NCBI GenBank assembly: GCA_026184775.1
Contig: JANCYW010000003.1
Coordinates: forward strand, 523,652-587,651
Origin: Cyanidium caldarium
Taxonomy: Eukaryota; Rhodophyta; Bangiophyceae; Cyanidiales; Cyanidiaceae
Length of the DNA stretch: 64,000 nucleotides
Direction: 5' to 3'
This document shows, one piece after another, positions 17,140 to 26,071 of this stretch. Position 1 is the first letter of the stretch. Each line of letters starts with the position of its first letter. A model generated the notes under the pieces. It had not been told where the DNA came from. It made no database searches and saw only the letters and a program-made list of their open reading frames with translations. Both the position numbers and the translations under genes were made by a program.

Positions 17140-17925
17140 ATGAAAGACATAGCCGCAGCGCCACTTCTGGGAGCGGACTTGGTATGTTTGAGAGTCACTG
17201 ATTGGCGTCCAGCAAGTTTCGAATACGAGTTGGCACTGGAGTGGACGTGCCCGTGCACCGGACTCGAAAAGGTGGCGGCGGCGTGTGGGATGGGCGGACT
17301 GGTCACGAACACACAAGAAGTGAGGTGTACTGGTGGAGCAGAATCCCGGCGGACGTTCGTTGTGGACGATGGAACCGCCACAATAACTGCCGTGGTGCCT
17401 GATTGTCAGAGCGCGTCACCCAAAACGGGGGACTGGGTGCGGGCGGTGGGCTGGCCTGCACGTCGGCGGACGAGAACCTCTCTTCCGTTGCTTGACGAAG
17501 AAGGCGTTGCACCTCAGCTCGTCCTGTGGGTCGTGGAATGGGAAGCAGTGACCGATGCGAACCTCGAAATCGGGTACGAACTGCATCAACAGGCGTTCTA
17601 CGAGGTGTGCTGGGCGGGTGAGCGCTTGCGGCGACCTTGTCTGCAAGCACTGTTGATGGAGGTACTTCTGACGCCCGCCGTCGCAGAGGCGAAGAATCCC
17701 AGCGAGCTTCGCACAACGTCGCGGCTGCTGATTCAAGTGTCTGAGTTGATACAGCGATGTCGCCGCGCCGTGGAGTGCATGGGGACATCCGGCGTCGAGG
17801 TCTCCGGGTCACCGAGCATCCTCCCGCAGGGCGATTGGGAGACGGCGGTGGAGGACGCTTTGACTCGCTTGCAAGAGCGATGGCTAATATACCGAGATGC
17901 CGACGGGAAGGTGGGCGTGCTCTGA
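17140..17925 (+). CDS. OB-fold plus winged-helix protein, STN1- or RPA32-like (tentative)
   Basis: A 261-residue protein with the layout of the small subunits of single-strand DNA-binding complexes. Around residue 73, RRTFVVDDGTATITAVVPD resembles the first strands of the STN1/RPA32 OB fold (x-VDDGT/S-x-x-I). TGDWVRAVGW is a further strand, and VTDANLEIGYELHQQAFYEV resembles the helix that follows the STN1 OB fold (D-x-N-x-E). The last 25 residues (ALTRLQERWLIYRDADGK) resemble a winged helix as at the C terminus of both families. STN1 protects telomeric G-strand DNA within CST; RPA32 acts genome-wide. Which one this is, if either, cannot be settled by eye. The start is the ATG at 17140; a frame from 16924 overlaps the nuclease and was not used. 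Confidence 0.6.
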   Translation: MKDIAAAPLLGADLVCLRVTDWRPASFEYELALEWTCPCTGLEKVAAACGMGGLVTNTQEVRCTGGAESRRTFVVDDGTATITAVVPDCQSASPKTGDWVRAVGWPARRRTRTSLPLLDEEGVAPQLVLWVVEWEAVTDANLEIGYELHQQAFYEVCWAGERLRRPCLQALLMEVLLTPAVAEAKNPSELRTTSRLLIQVSELIQRCRRAVECMGTSGVEVSGSPSILPQGDWETAVEDALTRLQERWLIYRDADGKVGVL

Positions 17926-17938
17926 GGGTAACACGCCT

Positions 17939-19642
17939 TCAAACTTGCGCGGTGTCGGCCTGCCATTGCAGCGCGCCCAGACAGGCCATGCAACGGTCGA
18001 TTTGCTGCGCCTGTTGTTGCTCCGCAGCAGCCACGTCTCCAGCTCGCCGTGGATAGCGGCTGTCGTTTGCGCCTGTAGCCACGTCTCTGCGCCATTTGGA
18101 TACCAGCAGGCGTTCCAGCTGTCGCACGTGGCGCATCAGTTCGTGCACCGGTCCGACCGCCAGCACGTGGGCACCTGTCGGCAGAGAGCGCTGTATCCGG
18201 ATGACCGCCAGTTGCGCGTGTTCCCGTTGTTCGCGGTACAGAGCATCGCCGCAGCCAGAACCGATGCGTACCACAGCTGTGGTGGTCTCCGCCTCCACTC
18301 GGTAGACGAGCTGCGGCGGCAGCTGCGGCAACAACGTCGGCCAGGTGCGTTGCTGCCACTCGTGCAGGTTGCCAGCGCGGTGTCGATCACCGTGCGGGCT
18401 GGCCACCAGAATCTCGCACAGCGGCGCGCCACGCTGGGATGCATTTGATGGTGATGCATGCTCCTCCCTCATTTCCTCTCCCGGCAGCGGCACCGGCAAC
18501 AGCCCCAGAGGATAAACTCGACCGGGTGGCTCTCCGGTTAGTGACGCCAACGCCACGCTCACAGAGTGGCCCATGCACTCTCGCCATGGCGCCTCGAATA
18601 CGTAGATTGCTCTCCTTCCCTCCTCATGCGCTTCCCAGTGCATGGTGCTGGTGCCGCGAACGATGCAATTCGGAGATGCGACGAGCAGCGTGTCCCACGG
18701 CAATGCAGGCGGTTGGCTGCTGTTGTCTTCGTCTGAAGTACTTCGGCAATTGACCTGAGCGCACACGCGCCACACATTCTCCCCCGTCAGCGCCTGTTGC
18801 GTCAGTTGAATGTCACGGTACAGCGCCTCATCCGTGCGCATCGAGTTCCCGTCACCCATCCTGTCCGACACGGCAGACATCTCCCGCAAGAGGCGCGCAG
18901 CATGGTGCAGCATATGGCGCTTCTCATAGCGCATCGACTCGGAATGCACGATGCTGTCGATGCCCTGCCACAGTCGCCGCTCCAATTTGCCAGCCACGTC
19001 TTGCAAGCGATGGTGGTGGTTCGCGGTACGGGAGTCGGTTGCAGAGAGGCCCAGTCGCTGGAATAGCCGCTGGCGAGTGCGATGCCACTCGCTCTGATAG
19101 ACATGCAACTCCAACGTGACTTGCTCCTGGTGTGGTGTAGACACCAGCCACAAATGAGGCGCCGCTGGCACCCGCGTGGTATCTTGAGCGATGGGGTGCA
19201 CAAACCGGAAATGCGTCGGCTCGATCACCAGACCCAACGACTCGCTCTGTGCGATAGCGCCCTCGTCCGCTACGTCCTCCGGTCGCCATAACGGTAGCAG
19301 CAGCCAGCGGTGCGGTGTTCCCGCTCCCTCAATTCGCAAAGCGTGCCGATAGACGTGGTCGTGGATCACCCAGCCGGAAGCGTCAAAATGGTATTCCCGG
19401 TGCTCGGGAGGCAGCGCCACCGAGCACTGTCGCACCAGACTCCAAGTAGCGACCGGGCCATCACCAGAGTCGACCACAACGCTTCGCCCGTCACACTCGC
19501 CCTGAAACAACCACACCCGCAAACCGGTTTCCCGCTCGGTTGCCTCTCCGCTCCCCACTTTGCTGGTCTCCGTCCACACCAGGCACCACGGCGCGCCAGT
19601 CATCGTCGGCTGTGCCACCGCCACTCGTAAAGTGTCTTCCAT
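17939..19642 (-). CDS. Unrecognised 567-residue protein
   Basis: I do not recognise this protein. It is mostly soluble: no signal peptide or membrane helix is visible. Noticeable features are an N-terminal half with many Trp and paired hydrophobic residues (PWCLVWTE, HRWLLLPLW), suggesting a beta-rich fold, a His/Arg cluster NHHHRLQDV near the middle, and a helical Gln/Arg-rich C terminus (VHELMRHVRQLERLL, then AAEQQQAQQIDRCM). The first ATG not overlapping PEX19 is at 19642; the frame is open upstream across PEX19 but that part is antisense coding. The gene ends 13 bases from the stop of the OB-fold gene. Composition and absence of low-complexity runs support a real gene. Confidence 0.7.
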   Translation of the reverse strand: MEDTLRVAVAQPTMTGAPWCLVWTETSKVGSGEATERETGLRVWLFQGECDGRSVVVDSGDGPVATWSLVRQCSVALPPEHREYHFDASGWVIHDHVYRHALRIEGAGTPHRWLLLPLWRPEDVADEGAIAQSESLGLVIEPTHFRFVHPIAQDTTRVPAAPHLWLVSTPHQEQVTLELHVYQSEWHRTRQRLFQRLGLSATDSRTANHHHRLQDVAGKLERRLWQGIDSIVHSESMRYEKRHMLHHAARLLREMSAVSDRMGDGNSMRTDEALYRDIQLTQQALTGENVWRVCAQVNCRSTSDEDNSSQPPALPWDTLLVASPNCIVRGTSTMHWEAHEEGRRAIYVFEAPWRECMGHSVSVALASLTGEPPGRVYPLGLLPVPLPGEEMREEHASPSNASQRGAPLCEILVASPHGDRHRAGNLHEWQQRTWPTLLPQLPPQLVYRVEAETTTAVVRIGSGCGDALYREQREHAQLAVIRIQRSLPTGAHVLAVGPVHELMRHVRQLERLLVSKWRRDVATGANDSRYPRRAGDVAAAEQQQAQQIDRCMACLGALQWQADTAQV

Positions 19643-19825
19643 AATTTGGGCGTCTGGGCGGCATCGAATGCCCCCCAAGAGGTCTCTGCACCACGCCACC
19701 GGCCGCTCTCCCGCCACGACAACGGTGAACGCCCGGAACGGAGGTGGCGCGAGCTTTCGACACTTTGCCGGGCCTGGTCTCGCGGCTCTCGTCTCCTCGG
19801 AGGTCCGTTTCGTGCCCCGCTGAGA

Positions 19826-20740
19826 ATGGCCTCCCGGCCGAGATCCTCCCTGGAGGAGGAATTGGAGGTGCTGAAAGAGTTGGAACAGCTGCGGGGACAA
19901 GAGTCGGCGCCTCCGTCTTCTGGAAACGCGGAACCGGCCGCGGGAGGGACATGCTCGCGCCCGACCGAGGATAGGGCGCTGAACCGCGTGCTCGACGAGT
20001 TGGCGCGAGTGGAACCGACGAGTGCGTTGCAGGGAATTGGCGGTCGCGAAGCGCCAGGCACACAGGAACTCGCAGACACCGACTCTACCCTGGAGCAGTT
20101 GGAGCGCGATCTGCGGCAGGCGTCGGTGCGGGCCGAGCACGCCGCGGACAACAGCACGGCGGACGATCTGAGAACGCCCGCTGCTGAGCAAGACACGAGG
20201 GCGGACGGCAACATCGACGCGCTGGTGGACACGCTGGTGCAATCGATTTTATCCAAAGAAGTGCTGTACACGCCCATGCTAGAGATACGCGGCCTCTACG
20301 AATACTACCTGAATGCGCATGCTTCCGGCGGTGCGCAGGAGAACGGCGCACCGTCCGCCACGGACAGGCAGCGCTATCGGGCGCAGTATGCCTGCGTGAA
20401 CCGCATCATCCAACGCATGGAGGACGAGAGCGGCACGCCCGCCGAGCAGACGCAGCAAATCATGCAGTTGATATCCGAGATGGAGAGCATGGGCGACCCG
20501 CCGCCCGGCGTCGTGGAGGCCATGGGCAACGTGACCTCGGCCGCCAACCCAAGCGGCGACGTCGATGAGCGACGTCTGGCGGCGCTGCTCGAGTCGCTCA
20601 CCGGGCCACGCGGGGCCGCGGGTCGCTCCGCAGATGCGGATGAGGCGGCTGCCAGCCTGCAAGCGCCCGTGGACGAGGCGGCGCTGCAGCGACTCGCCGA
20701 CGAACTCGCGCACAACGCCGGCGACTGCAAGCAACAATAA
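19826..20740 (+). CDS. PEX19: Peroxisomal membrane protein import receptor PEX19
   Basis: PEX19 is the cytosolic chaperone/receptor that binds peroxisomal membrane proteins and docks on PEX3. The 304-residue protein has an acidic disordered N-terminal half (EEELEVLKELEQL) and the folded C-terminal domain: LVQSILSKEVLYTPMLEI, GLYEYYLNAH, and IMQLISEMESMGDPPPGVV, all diagnostic. It ends in Cys-Lys-Gln-Gln, a CaaX box for farnesylation like that of the yeast protein. The start at the ATG at 19826 gives the typical MA...LEEELE opening. It is divergent from the unknown gene at 17939-19642 (183 bases between starts) and convergent with ORMDL. Confidence 0.93.
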   Translation: MASRPRSSLEEELEVLKELEQLRGQESAPPSSGNAEPAAGGTCSRPTEDRALNRVLDELARVEPTSALQGIGGREAPGTQELADTDSTLEQLERDLRQASVRAEHAADNSTADDLRTPAAEQDTRADGNIDALVDTLVQSILSKEVLYTPMLEIRGLYEYYLNAHASGGAQENGAPSATDRQRYRAQYACVNRIIQRMEDESGTPAEQTQQIMQLISEMESMGDPPPGVVEAMGNVTSAANPSGDVDERRLAALLESLTGPRGAAGRSADADEAAASLQAPVDEAALQRLADELAHNAGDCKQQ

Positions 20741-20793
20741 GAGCAACGGGATACGAGTCGGGTGGGAGATGGCCGATTGGGTCATTCCTCAGT

Positions 20794-21270
20794 CTACCGG
20801 TTGATCCCGAACAGCCGCACGCCATGCATAAAAGGCATCTTCGCCACGAACACCACCGTGAAGGCGATCACATTCGCCAAGTGCGCCACCAAGTACTCCC
20901 GCTCGAACGGCGTGCTGTGCACGGCCGCCAGGAACAGCACCACCACCACCGCCACCAGAAACTTGCGCGAGGGCGTGTTCTGCACGCTACCGTCGATCTG
21001 CTCCCACCACGTCTGCTTCTCGCCCTTGCCGGCCATGTCCACCCACGGCGTGTGAAACGGATTGCCCTTGATCCAGTGGAACACGAGAAAGGTCACGCTG
21101 GCGTGCACCACGTTGATGATCGTCCACGACTGCTGCGCGCTCAGCGACAAGCCCAGTCCAAAGAACACCCGAAACGCTACCAGCAGCAGGATGTAGAACG
21201 TCCAGCTGCCTTTGGCGCCCACCCATTCGACGCCCACGTCCGAGCGCGTCTCCCCGTGTCCCGACTGCAT
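20794..21270 (-). CDS. ORMDL/Orm sphingolipid regulator
   Basis: ORMDL proteins are small ER membrane proteins that bind and inhibit serine palmitoyltransferase, the first enzyme of sphingolipid synthesis. The 158-residue length is typical. Visible landmarks: VEWVGAKGSWTFYILLL, then SAQQSWTIINVVHASVTFLV, FHWIKGNPF, and TWWEQIDGSVQNTPSRKFL, ending with hydrophobic segments and HLANVIAFTVVFVAKMPF. The ATG at 21270 was chosen because the frame reaches further only via a GTG. It is convergent with PEX19, 53 bases between stops. Confidence 0.94.
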   Translation of the reverse strand: MQSGHGETRSDVGVEWVGAKGSWTFYILLLVAFRVFFGLGLSLSAQQSWTIINVVHASVTFLVFHWIKGNPFHTPWVDMAGKGEKQTWWEQIDGSVQNTPSRKFLVAVVVVLFLAAVHSTPFEREYLVAHLANVIAFTVVFVAKMPFMHGVRLFGINR

Positions 21271-21773
21271 GCGGCGGAGAGGGCGCAGTGCGATGTGCGC
21301 AAAATTGGGCGTCGGCACCGGAGATGTGTGAATGCGATTGAGCGTCTACGTGCGTGCGCACCACTCGGGAACCTCTGGAGGAGTGCCGACGCAGCGTGCT
21401 CGTACTGCAGGTGCTGCAGACCGAGTCCTGTAGCGGACGCGCGCTGAGGGCGCCGGCGTTCGAAGAGGCGCCAGACGATTTTGTCACGTTATGTCGCTTC
21501 ACGGAGCGACAAGTTGTGTCACACGCCGGCTGGCGGTTCCCGTGTCCGATGGCACCGTGAGGGGCGCCGCGCGCACGCACCAAACTGCCAGGCGTGTCTG
21601 CTGCGGACCAGGGCGAGGGCTGGGCGTGATTCACCGAGGACTGCACACGAGGCTGCTGCTACAGCACTGCCTGGAAATATTCTGCTCCGGCACACTGCCT
21701 TGCTGCCCGCTTTGAAAAAGAGGTCCGCATCGCCCGTAGCGGAAGCGGCCGCTCGGGCCACGACGACCGCGCC
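21271..21773. other. Divergent intergenic region with two small hairpins
   Basis: 503 bases between ORMDL and glutamate 5-kinase. Two short perfect inverted repeats occur: GGCGCC at 21449-21454 with 21467-21472, and GTCGCT at 21493-21498 with AGCGAC at 21505-21510. I find no complete RNA gene. Both flanking promoters must lie here. Confidence 0.4.
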
Positions 21774-23585
21774 ATGGGCGAAGCCTCGTTACGCTCGGCG
21801 GACAGCAGCGGTGGCAGTGGCGGCAGTGGTGTGTCCGCGGGCGCTGCCATCTCGCCGGGCACTGCCACCGCGACGGCGCCGCGATCGGTGCCGCTGACCC
21901 GCCCGCTGCCGGTGCCTGGCGAGTCGGGCGCGGCGGCCTCCGTCGAACGCGTCAGGGTCACTTCGGGGGTGCAGGTGGGATCGCCGACGGTCGGCTCGCC
22001 GCTGACGGGGGAGAAACTGGTGGCGGCGTCGTTGGACGTGATGAGCGAGAGCGGGCGTCTGCCGGCGACGCACGGAATGGCCACGGTGCCCGCCGGCGGC
22101 GACCTCGACGCGCCCTGCGTTGTGATCAAAATCGGCACCAGCACCATCATGCGTTACGACTCGGATGGGGAGGAGGGCGAGTTGGCGCTGTCCACCCTGG
22201 GCAAACTGGTGGACACCATTGTGGCATTGCGCCGGCACAATTTCAATGTGGTGCTGGTGACGTCGGGCAGCGTCGGCGTCGGGTGTCGCGAGCTCGGACT
22301 GCGGAAGCGGCCGGATTCGCTGCGCACCAAGCAGGCCATGGCCGCTATTGGACAGAGCAAGCTGATGCGGGTGTACGACGACCTTTTCCGTTTCTCCGGA
22401 CAGATCATCGCACAAATACTGTTGACGCGCGAGAATCTCAGCCAGAAGCACCAGTACTTCAACTCGCGCAACACCATGCGCGAGCTGTTGCGCCTGGGCG
22501 TAGTGCCTATGGTGAACGAGAACGACACGGTGGCCACCGAGGAGTTGCGCTTTGGCGATAACGACCGACTGAGCAGTCTGGTGGCCGGTATGGTCGAGGC
22601 CAAGTGGCTCTTTCTGCTGACCGATGTGGAGAAGCTGTACACGGCCAACCCGCGCAATCATCCCGACGCCGAACCGATCGATGTGGTGCGCGACTTGGAG
22701 CTGCTGCACCACCAGATCAGCACCGACGACTCGGAGTGTACGGAGGGTGTGCGCGCTATGCAGTTGGCACAGCGCGCGCGGAGTCAGCGCGGCGGACGTG
22801 GTGCGCGCAGTGAACGGCACGGCGACGCGGAGCACGGGGATATGGCGGCGGTCGCCGAAGACCAGCATCACCCTGAAGATATCGATCACCACCACCATCG
22901 CACCGGAGGAGAGCATGCCAATCACCCTGTCGATCGTCATCGTCAAGCGGCAGCCGCCTCCTCCATCTCTTCCGCGCGTCGGCCGCCCCGCTCGGCCACC
23001 ATGTCCGAGGCGGAGCGCAGCGCCAATGCAGTGCCCAAAGGCGGCACGCAGTGGGGCTCGGGCGGCATGACCACCAAAATCGTCGCCGCGCAGCTGGCCA
23101 TCGCGGCCGGCGTCAACGTGTGTATCATGCACGGACGCCGACCGGAGGGCATCCTGGAACGCGTGCTGGACAAGAAGGGGTCGTCGCGCGTGGGCACGGT
23201 GTTTCTGGCGTCGCGGGAGCCGATCCGCGGCGGCCGCAAGCGCTGGATCGCGCACGGGCTGGCGCCGAAAGGAAAGCTTTTTGTAGACGATGGCGCCGCC
23301 AAGGCCGTCACCCGCCACCAATCCCTCTTCGCCGTGGGCGTCAAGTGGGTGGAGGGCGAGTTCGAGGCCGACACCGCCGTCTCGGTGCATCGCATCACCG
23401 ACGGAATGGAGATCGGACGCGGCCTGGTGAACTACTCCTCCGACGAACTGAAGCGTGTGGTGGGCATGCACAGCAAGGAGATGCGCCGCGAGCTGGGCCA
23501 CACCGGCCCCGAAGAGATCATCCACCGGGATAACCTGGTGGATCTGTTGGGCAACTTGAGCAGCAGCGAGACCGAAGATGCGTAA
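21774..23585 (+). CDS. Glutamate 5-kinase (ProB type) with internal insertion
   Basis: Phosphorylates glutamate, the first step of proline synthesis. The kinase domain begins at about residue 118 (VVIKIGTSTIM) and contains VVLVTSGSVGVGCRELGL, KQAMAAIGQSKLM, NSRNTMRELL, VPMVNENDTVATEELRFGDN and LFLLTDVEKLYTANP. The GTQWGSGGMTTKI motif follows at about residue 423. The C-terminal PUA domain (GKLFVDDGAAKAV, IGRGLVNYSS) is present as in bacterial ProB and yeast PRO1. An extra ~95 residues (about 325-420), rich in His, Arg, Ser and Ala, split the kinase domain after STDDSECTEGV. An N-terminal ~115-residue Ser/Gly/Ala/Thr extension has no clear function. It is not fused to ProA, which is a separate gene 5.2 kb downstream. 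Confidence 0.92.
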   Translation: MGEASLRSADSSGGSGGSGVSAGAAISPGTATATAPRSVPLTRPLPVPGESGAAASVERVRVTSGVQVGSPTVGSPLTGEKLVAASLDVMSESGRLPATHGMATVPAGGDLDAPCVVIKIGTSTIMRYDSDGEEGELALSTLGKLVDTIVALRRHNFNVVLVTSGSVGVGCRELGLRKRPDSLRTKQAMAAIGQSKLMRVYDDLFRFSGQIIAQILLTRENLSQKHQYFNSRNTMRELLRLGVVPMVNENDTVATEELRFGDNDRLSSLVAGMVEAKWLFLLTDVEKLYTANPRNHPDAEPIDVVRDLELLHHQISTDDSECTEGVRAMQLAQRARSQRGGRGARSERHGDAEHGDMAAVAEDQHHPEDIDHHHHRTGGEHANHPVDRHRQAAAASSISSARRPPRSATMSEAERSANAVPKGGTQWGSGGMTTKIVAAQLAIAAGVNVCIMHGRRPEGILERVLDKKGSSRVGTVFLASREPIRGGRKRWIAHGLAPKGKLFVDDGAAKAVTRHQSLFAVGVKWVEGEFEADTAVSVHRITDGMEIGRGLVNYSSDELKRVVGMHSKEMRRELGHTGPEEIIHRDNLVDLLGNLSSSETEDA

Positions 23586-23644
23586 AGCGCGGACCGTGTG
23601 AAGTATAGGGTGGTGAGGGGAGGGGATGTGTCTCATGCGACCTT

Positions 23645-26071
23645 TTACAACTCCACCAGCACCTGCTCGTCCTTGTCGGCGGTTGGGCTCTTCTCGGTGT
23701 GCTGGCTGCCGCCGCGGCGTCGGGGCTTGGAGCGACGGGCTCGCCGCGGTTTGGCAGACGGCACCGGATGTGCTGCAAAAGCCGGCGCCAGCTCGGCGTC
23801 CCCGAGCAGGTCGTCGATCTCCTCATAGGCGTCGCGGGCTGCAGCGGCACTCGTGGTTGTCGCTCGCTCGCGCAAATGCACCGGGTGGTCGGGTGCTGGA
23901 GCAGCGACAGCGGCACCCGACGGGATGCTCGCAGACGTCGCCTCTGCGCCGGCGTTATCCTCTTCGTCAAAGAACAACAGGCACTCGACCGTGGAAGTGG
24001 GTGCAGCGGTACCACCGAGCGCCGATGTTGAAGTGTCGGTCAAGTAGAAAGGGCTGCGTCCCTCGCGTTCCCCCTCGGGCGCCGCATTCCGTGGCGGCGT
24101 GAACGGCAGCAATGGCTGCGGTTGCGACGACGGCGACGACGACACCAATCCCGCAGTCGCCTTCTCTTCCACCTCTTGCACTTGCTCCTGCATCTCTTGC
24201 GCCTCGGCCTCATCCAGCCAGCACGTCGAGTGCCACTCCGCCGGCCAGACCGGTGCTGCCCGCGGCACCGTCACCCCGGCCTGATGCACCCCGTCGGCGA
24301 ACGATGTCGTTGCCATCGTGCCGCGCTGCTTCCCCTCACGCATCCAGCGTCGCAGCCACCGCAGTCGATCGCGCTCCTCGACGCCGTGCGGCACCAGCTG
24401 CGCCAGCGCTTGCGCTGTCGCGGGCGGCAGACCGTCCGGCCGCCTAGCCTGCATCTTCGTCAGCGCCATCAGCAGTTCGGATTGCGCCACCGCGCCTGCC
24501 GAGACGATTCCGTTTTGGCTCACCGCCGCTGCATCCACCACACAGCACTCGCCCAACAGCTCCCCATCCGCCACCGCCTCCACACCGCCGTACTCGCCCA
24601 ACATCCACACGGCGATGCGCAGCAGTTGTCGCTTGCGCTCGGCCTCCTCGCGCCCGTATCGACACTGCAGCACTGCCCGACTCCACTGCAACAGCTCGTC
24701 GCGCATCTCATCGGCCCGTATCGCCAAGTCGCGCAGCAACTCGGCCGCCTGCCGCGCATTCTCCGCCTCCACCGAAGGCAGTTCCACGGCCAGCGGTCGC
24801 AGCACCTGCCGCAAGAACCACTCAAAGTCGCCGCGCGTGCGCAAACGCCACTCCCCACGCGTCGATTCTTGCACCGAGTTGAGCAGCGCCCGCATCACCG
24901 CGTTGTGAAACGCGTGCAAGTCGTGCGCCCTGCCACTCCAGTTCGCTGTTTGTTGTTGCCGCAATTGCCCCAGCAACAACTCCCCAGTGCGCCGCATGCT
25001 CTCCGCATCGCGCACCAACGCCGTCAACAATGCCAGCGCTCGCAGCCGAATATTCTTATCGGCGTCATGCAAGCACTGTACGTACAAGTTGCGGTGGCGC
25101 TCCACGGCATCGGGCCGTCGTCGCGCCAGCACGCACAGCGTGCCCAGCGCCAAGTACTTCAAATTGCGGTCGCGGTCGTGGGCGAATTCCGCCAGACGCT
25201 CGGCACAGAGGCGCATCGCATCTTCCGACTCTATCGGGTACCGCACCAGCCACCGACAGCATTCGTATGCCAGCGACTTGGCCTGTGTGGCGCGCAGTAG
25301 GTGGAGCACCGGCGTGGCCAGCTTCTTGCGCAGGCGCTTCTCCGCCGCGCACAACGCCTCCATCAGCTTGAGCAACTTGATAAGCACCCAGTTGTTGGCG
25401 CCGGAGGTCAACAGCGGAAAAATCGTCGGCACCAGCGGCAGACACAGTTGCGGATGCGTCTGCGCCAGCTCCAACAGCACCGCCACCGCCGCCGACACCA
25501 CCGCCGAGTCCGGATCGCGCAACGCGGCCTCCAGGCGCGCCACCACCGCCGCCTCCATCTGCCGGTGATGCAACAGACACCGATACAGCACCAGTATCGC
25601 TTTCTTGCGCAAGTACGGGCGCGAGCTGTTGCTCAGCGTGACCACGTCCGACCACAAGTCCTGCGCCAAACTGGGCGTTACGAAATTGGCCAGGCCGGTC
25701 AACGCCGAGCTCGGCTCGACCGCCGCCACACTATGCAGATCCTTCTTCAGCGAATTGGTCATCAGCAGCAGCACCTCAGTGTGCGCGCCAAACGCCAGTG
25801 ACGCCGCCAGGTAACCCACCCGCTTCTGCCAGTACACCGGGCGGGCCACGGTCTCCACCACCGCGAACGCTATCCAGTGCGAGCCGCACCCGGTCAGCTG
25901 CTCCAGGTACGTCCACTTGAGCACGCTGTTCGCCTTCACATCCGCGTCTGCCGACTTGCACTCGATCTGCAGTCGGTGGATACAGGCAGCGACGTACGTT
26001 TCCTCGTCCTCGCGGTGTGCCCGGATGCCCCGCACCAACTCGGTCAGCGGAGTGTCGAACAGCGACTCCAT
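23645..26071 (-). CDS. AP-3 complex delta adaptin
   Basis: Large subunit of the AP-3 adaptor that sorts cargo from Golgi/endosomes to lysosome- or vacuole-like compartments. The N terminus FDTPLTELVRGIRAHREDEE followed by VKANSVLKWTYLEQL and QKRVGYLAASLAFG is diagnostic for delta. HEAT-like helical repeats continue to about residue 600. After that comes a low-complexity linker rich in Glu, Ala and Pro, ending in Lys/Arg-rich residues (KPRRARRSKPRR). The length of 808 residues is shorter than animal delta (~1150), so the hinge/ear part appears reduced. The ATG at 26071 gives the canonical start. It is convergent with glutamate 5-kinase, 59 bases between stops. Confidence 0.9.
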   Translation of the reverse strand: MESLFDTPLTELVRGIRAHREDEETYVAACIHRLQIECKSADADVKANSVLKWTYLEQLTGCGSHWIAFAVVETVARPVYWQKRVGYLAASLAFGAHTEVLLLMTNSLKKDLHSVAAVEPSSALTGLANFVTPSLAQDLWSDVVTLSNSSRPYLRKKAILVLYRCLLHHRQMEAAVVARLEAALRDPDSAVVSAAVAVLLELAQTHPQLCLPLVPTIFPLLTSGANNWVLIKLLKLMEALCAAEKRLRKKLATPVLHLLRATQAKSLAYECCRWLVRYPIESEDAMRLCAERLAEFAHDRDRNLKYLALGTLCVLARRRPDAVERHRNLYVQCLHDADKNIRLRALALLTALVRDAESMRRTGELLLGQLRQQQTANWSGRAHDLHAFHNAVMRALLNSVQESTRGEWRLRTRGDFEWFLRQVLRPLAVELPSVEAENARQAAELLRDLAIRADEMRDELLQWSRAVLQCRYGREEAERKRQLLRIAVWMLGEYGGVEAVADGELLGECCVVDAAAVSQNGIVSAGAVAQSELLMALTKMQARRPDGLPPATAQALAQLVPHGVEERDRLRWLRRWMREGKQRGTMATTSFADGVHQAGVTVPRAAPVWPAEWHSTCWLDEAEAQEMQEQVQEVEEKATAGLVSSSPSSQPQPLLPFTPPRNAAPEGEREGRSPFYLTDTSTSALGGTAAPTSTVECLLFFDEEDNAGAEATSASIPSGAAVAAPAPDHPVHLRERATTTSAAAARDAYEEIDDLLGDAELAPAFAAHPVPSAKPRRARRSKPRRRGGSQHTEKSPTADKDEQVLVEL

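Noticed and set aside
21440-21480. T-arm-like hairpin with GCGTTCGAAGA
   Set aside because: The stem is only GGCGCC on both sides, there is no A box or acceptor stem, so it is not a tRNA; kept as a plain hairpin.
21789-23636. Minus-strand frame of 615 codons opposite glutamate 5-kinase
   Set aside because: Antisense shadow of a clear enzyme; translation is His/Gln/Arg-rich with no recognisable domain.
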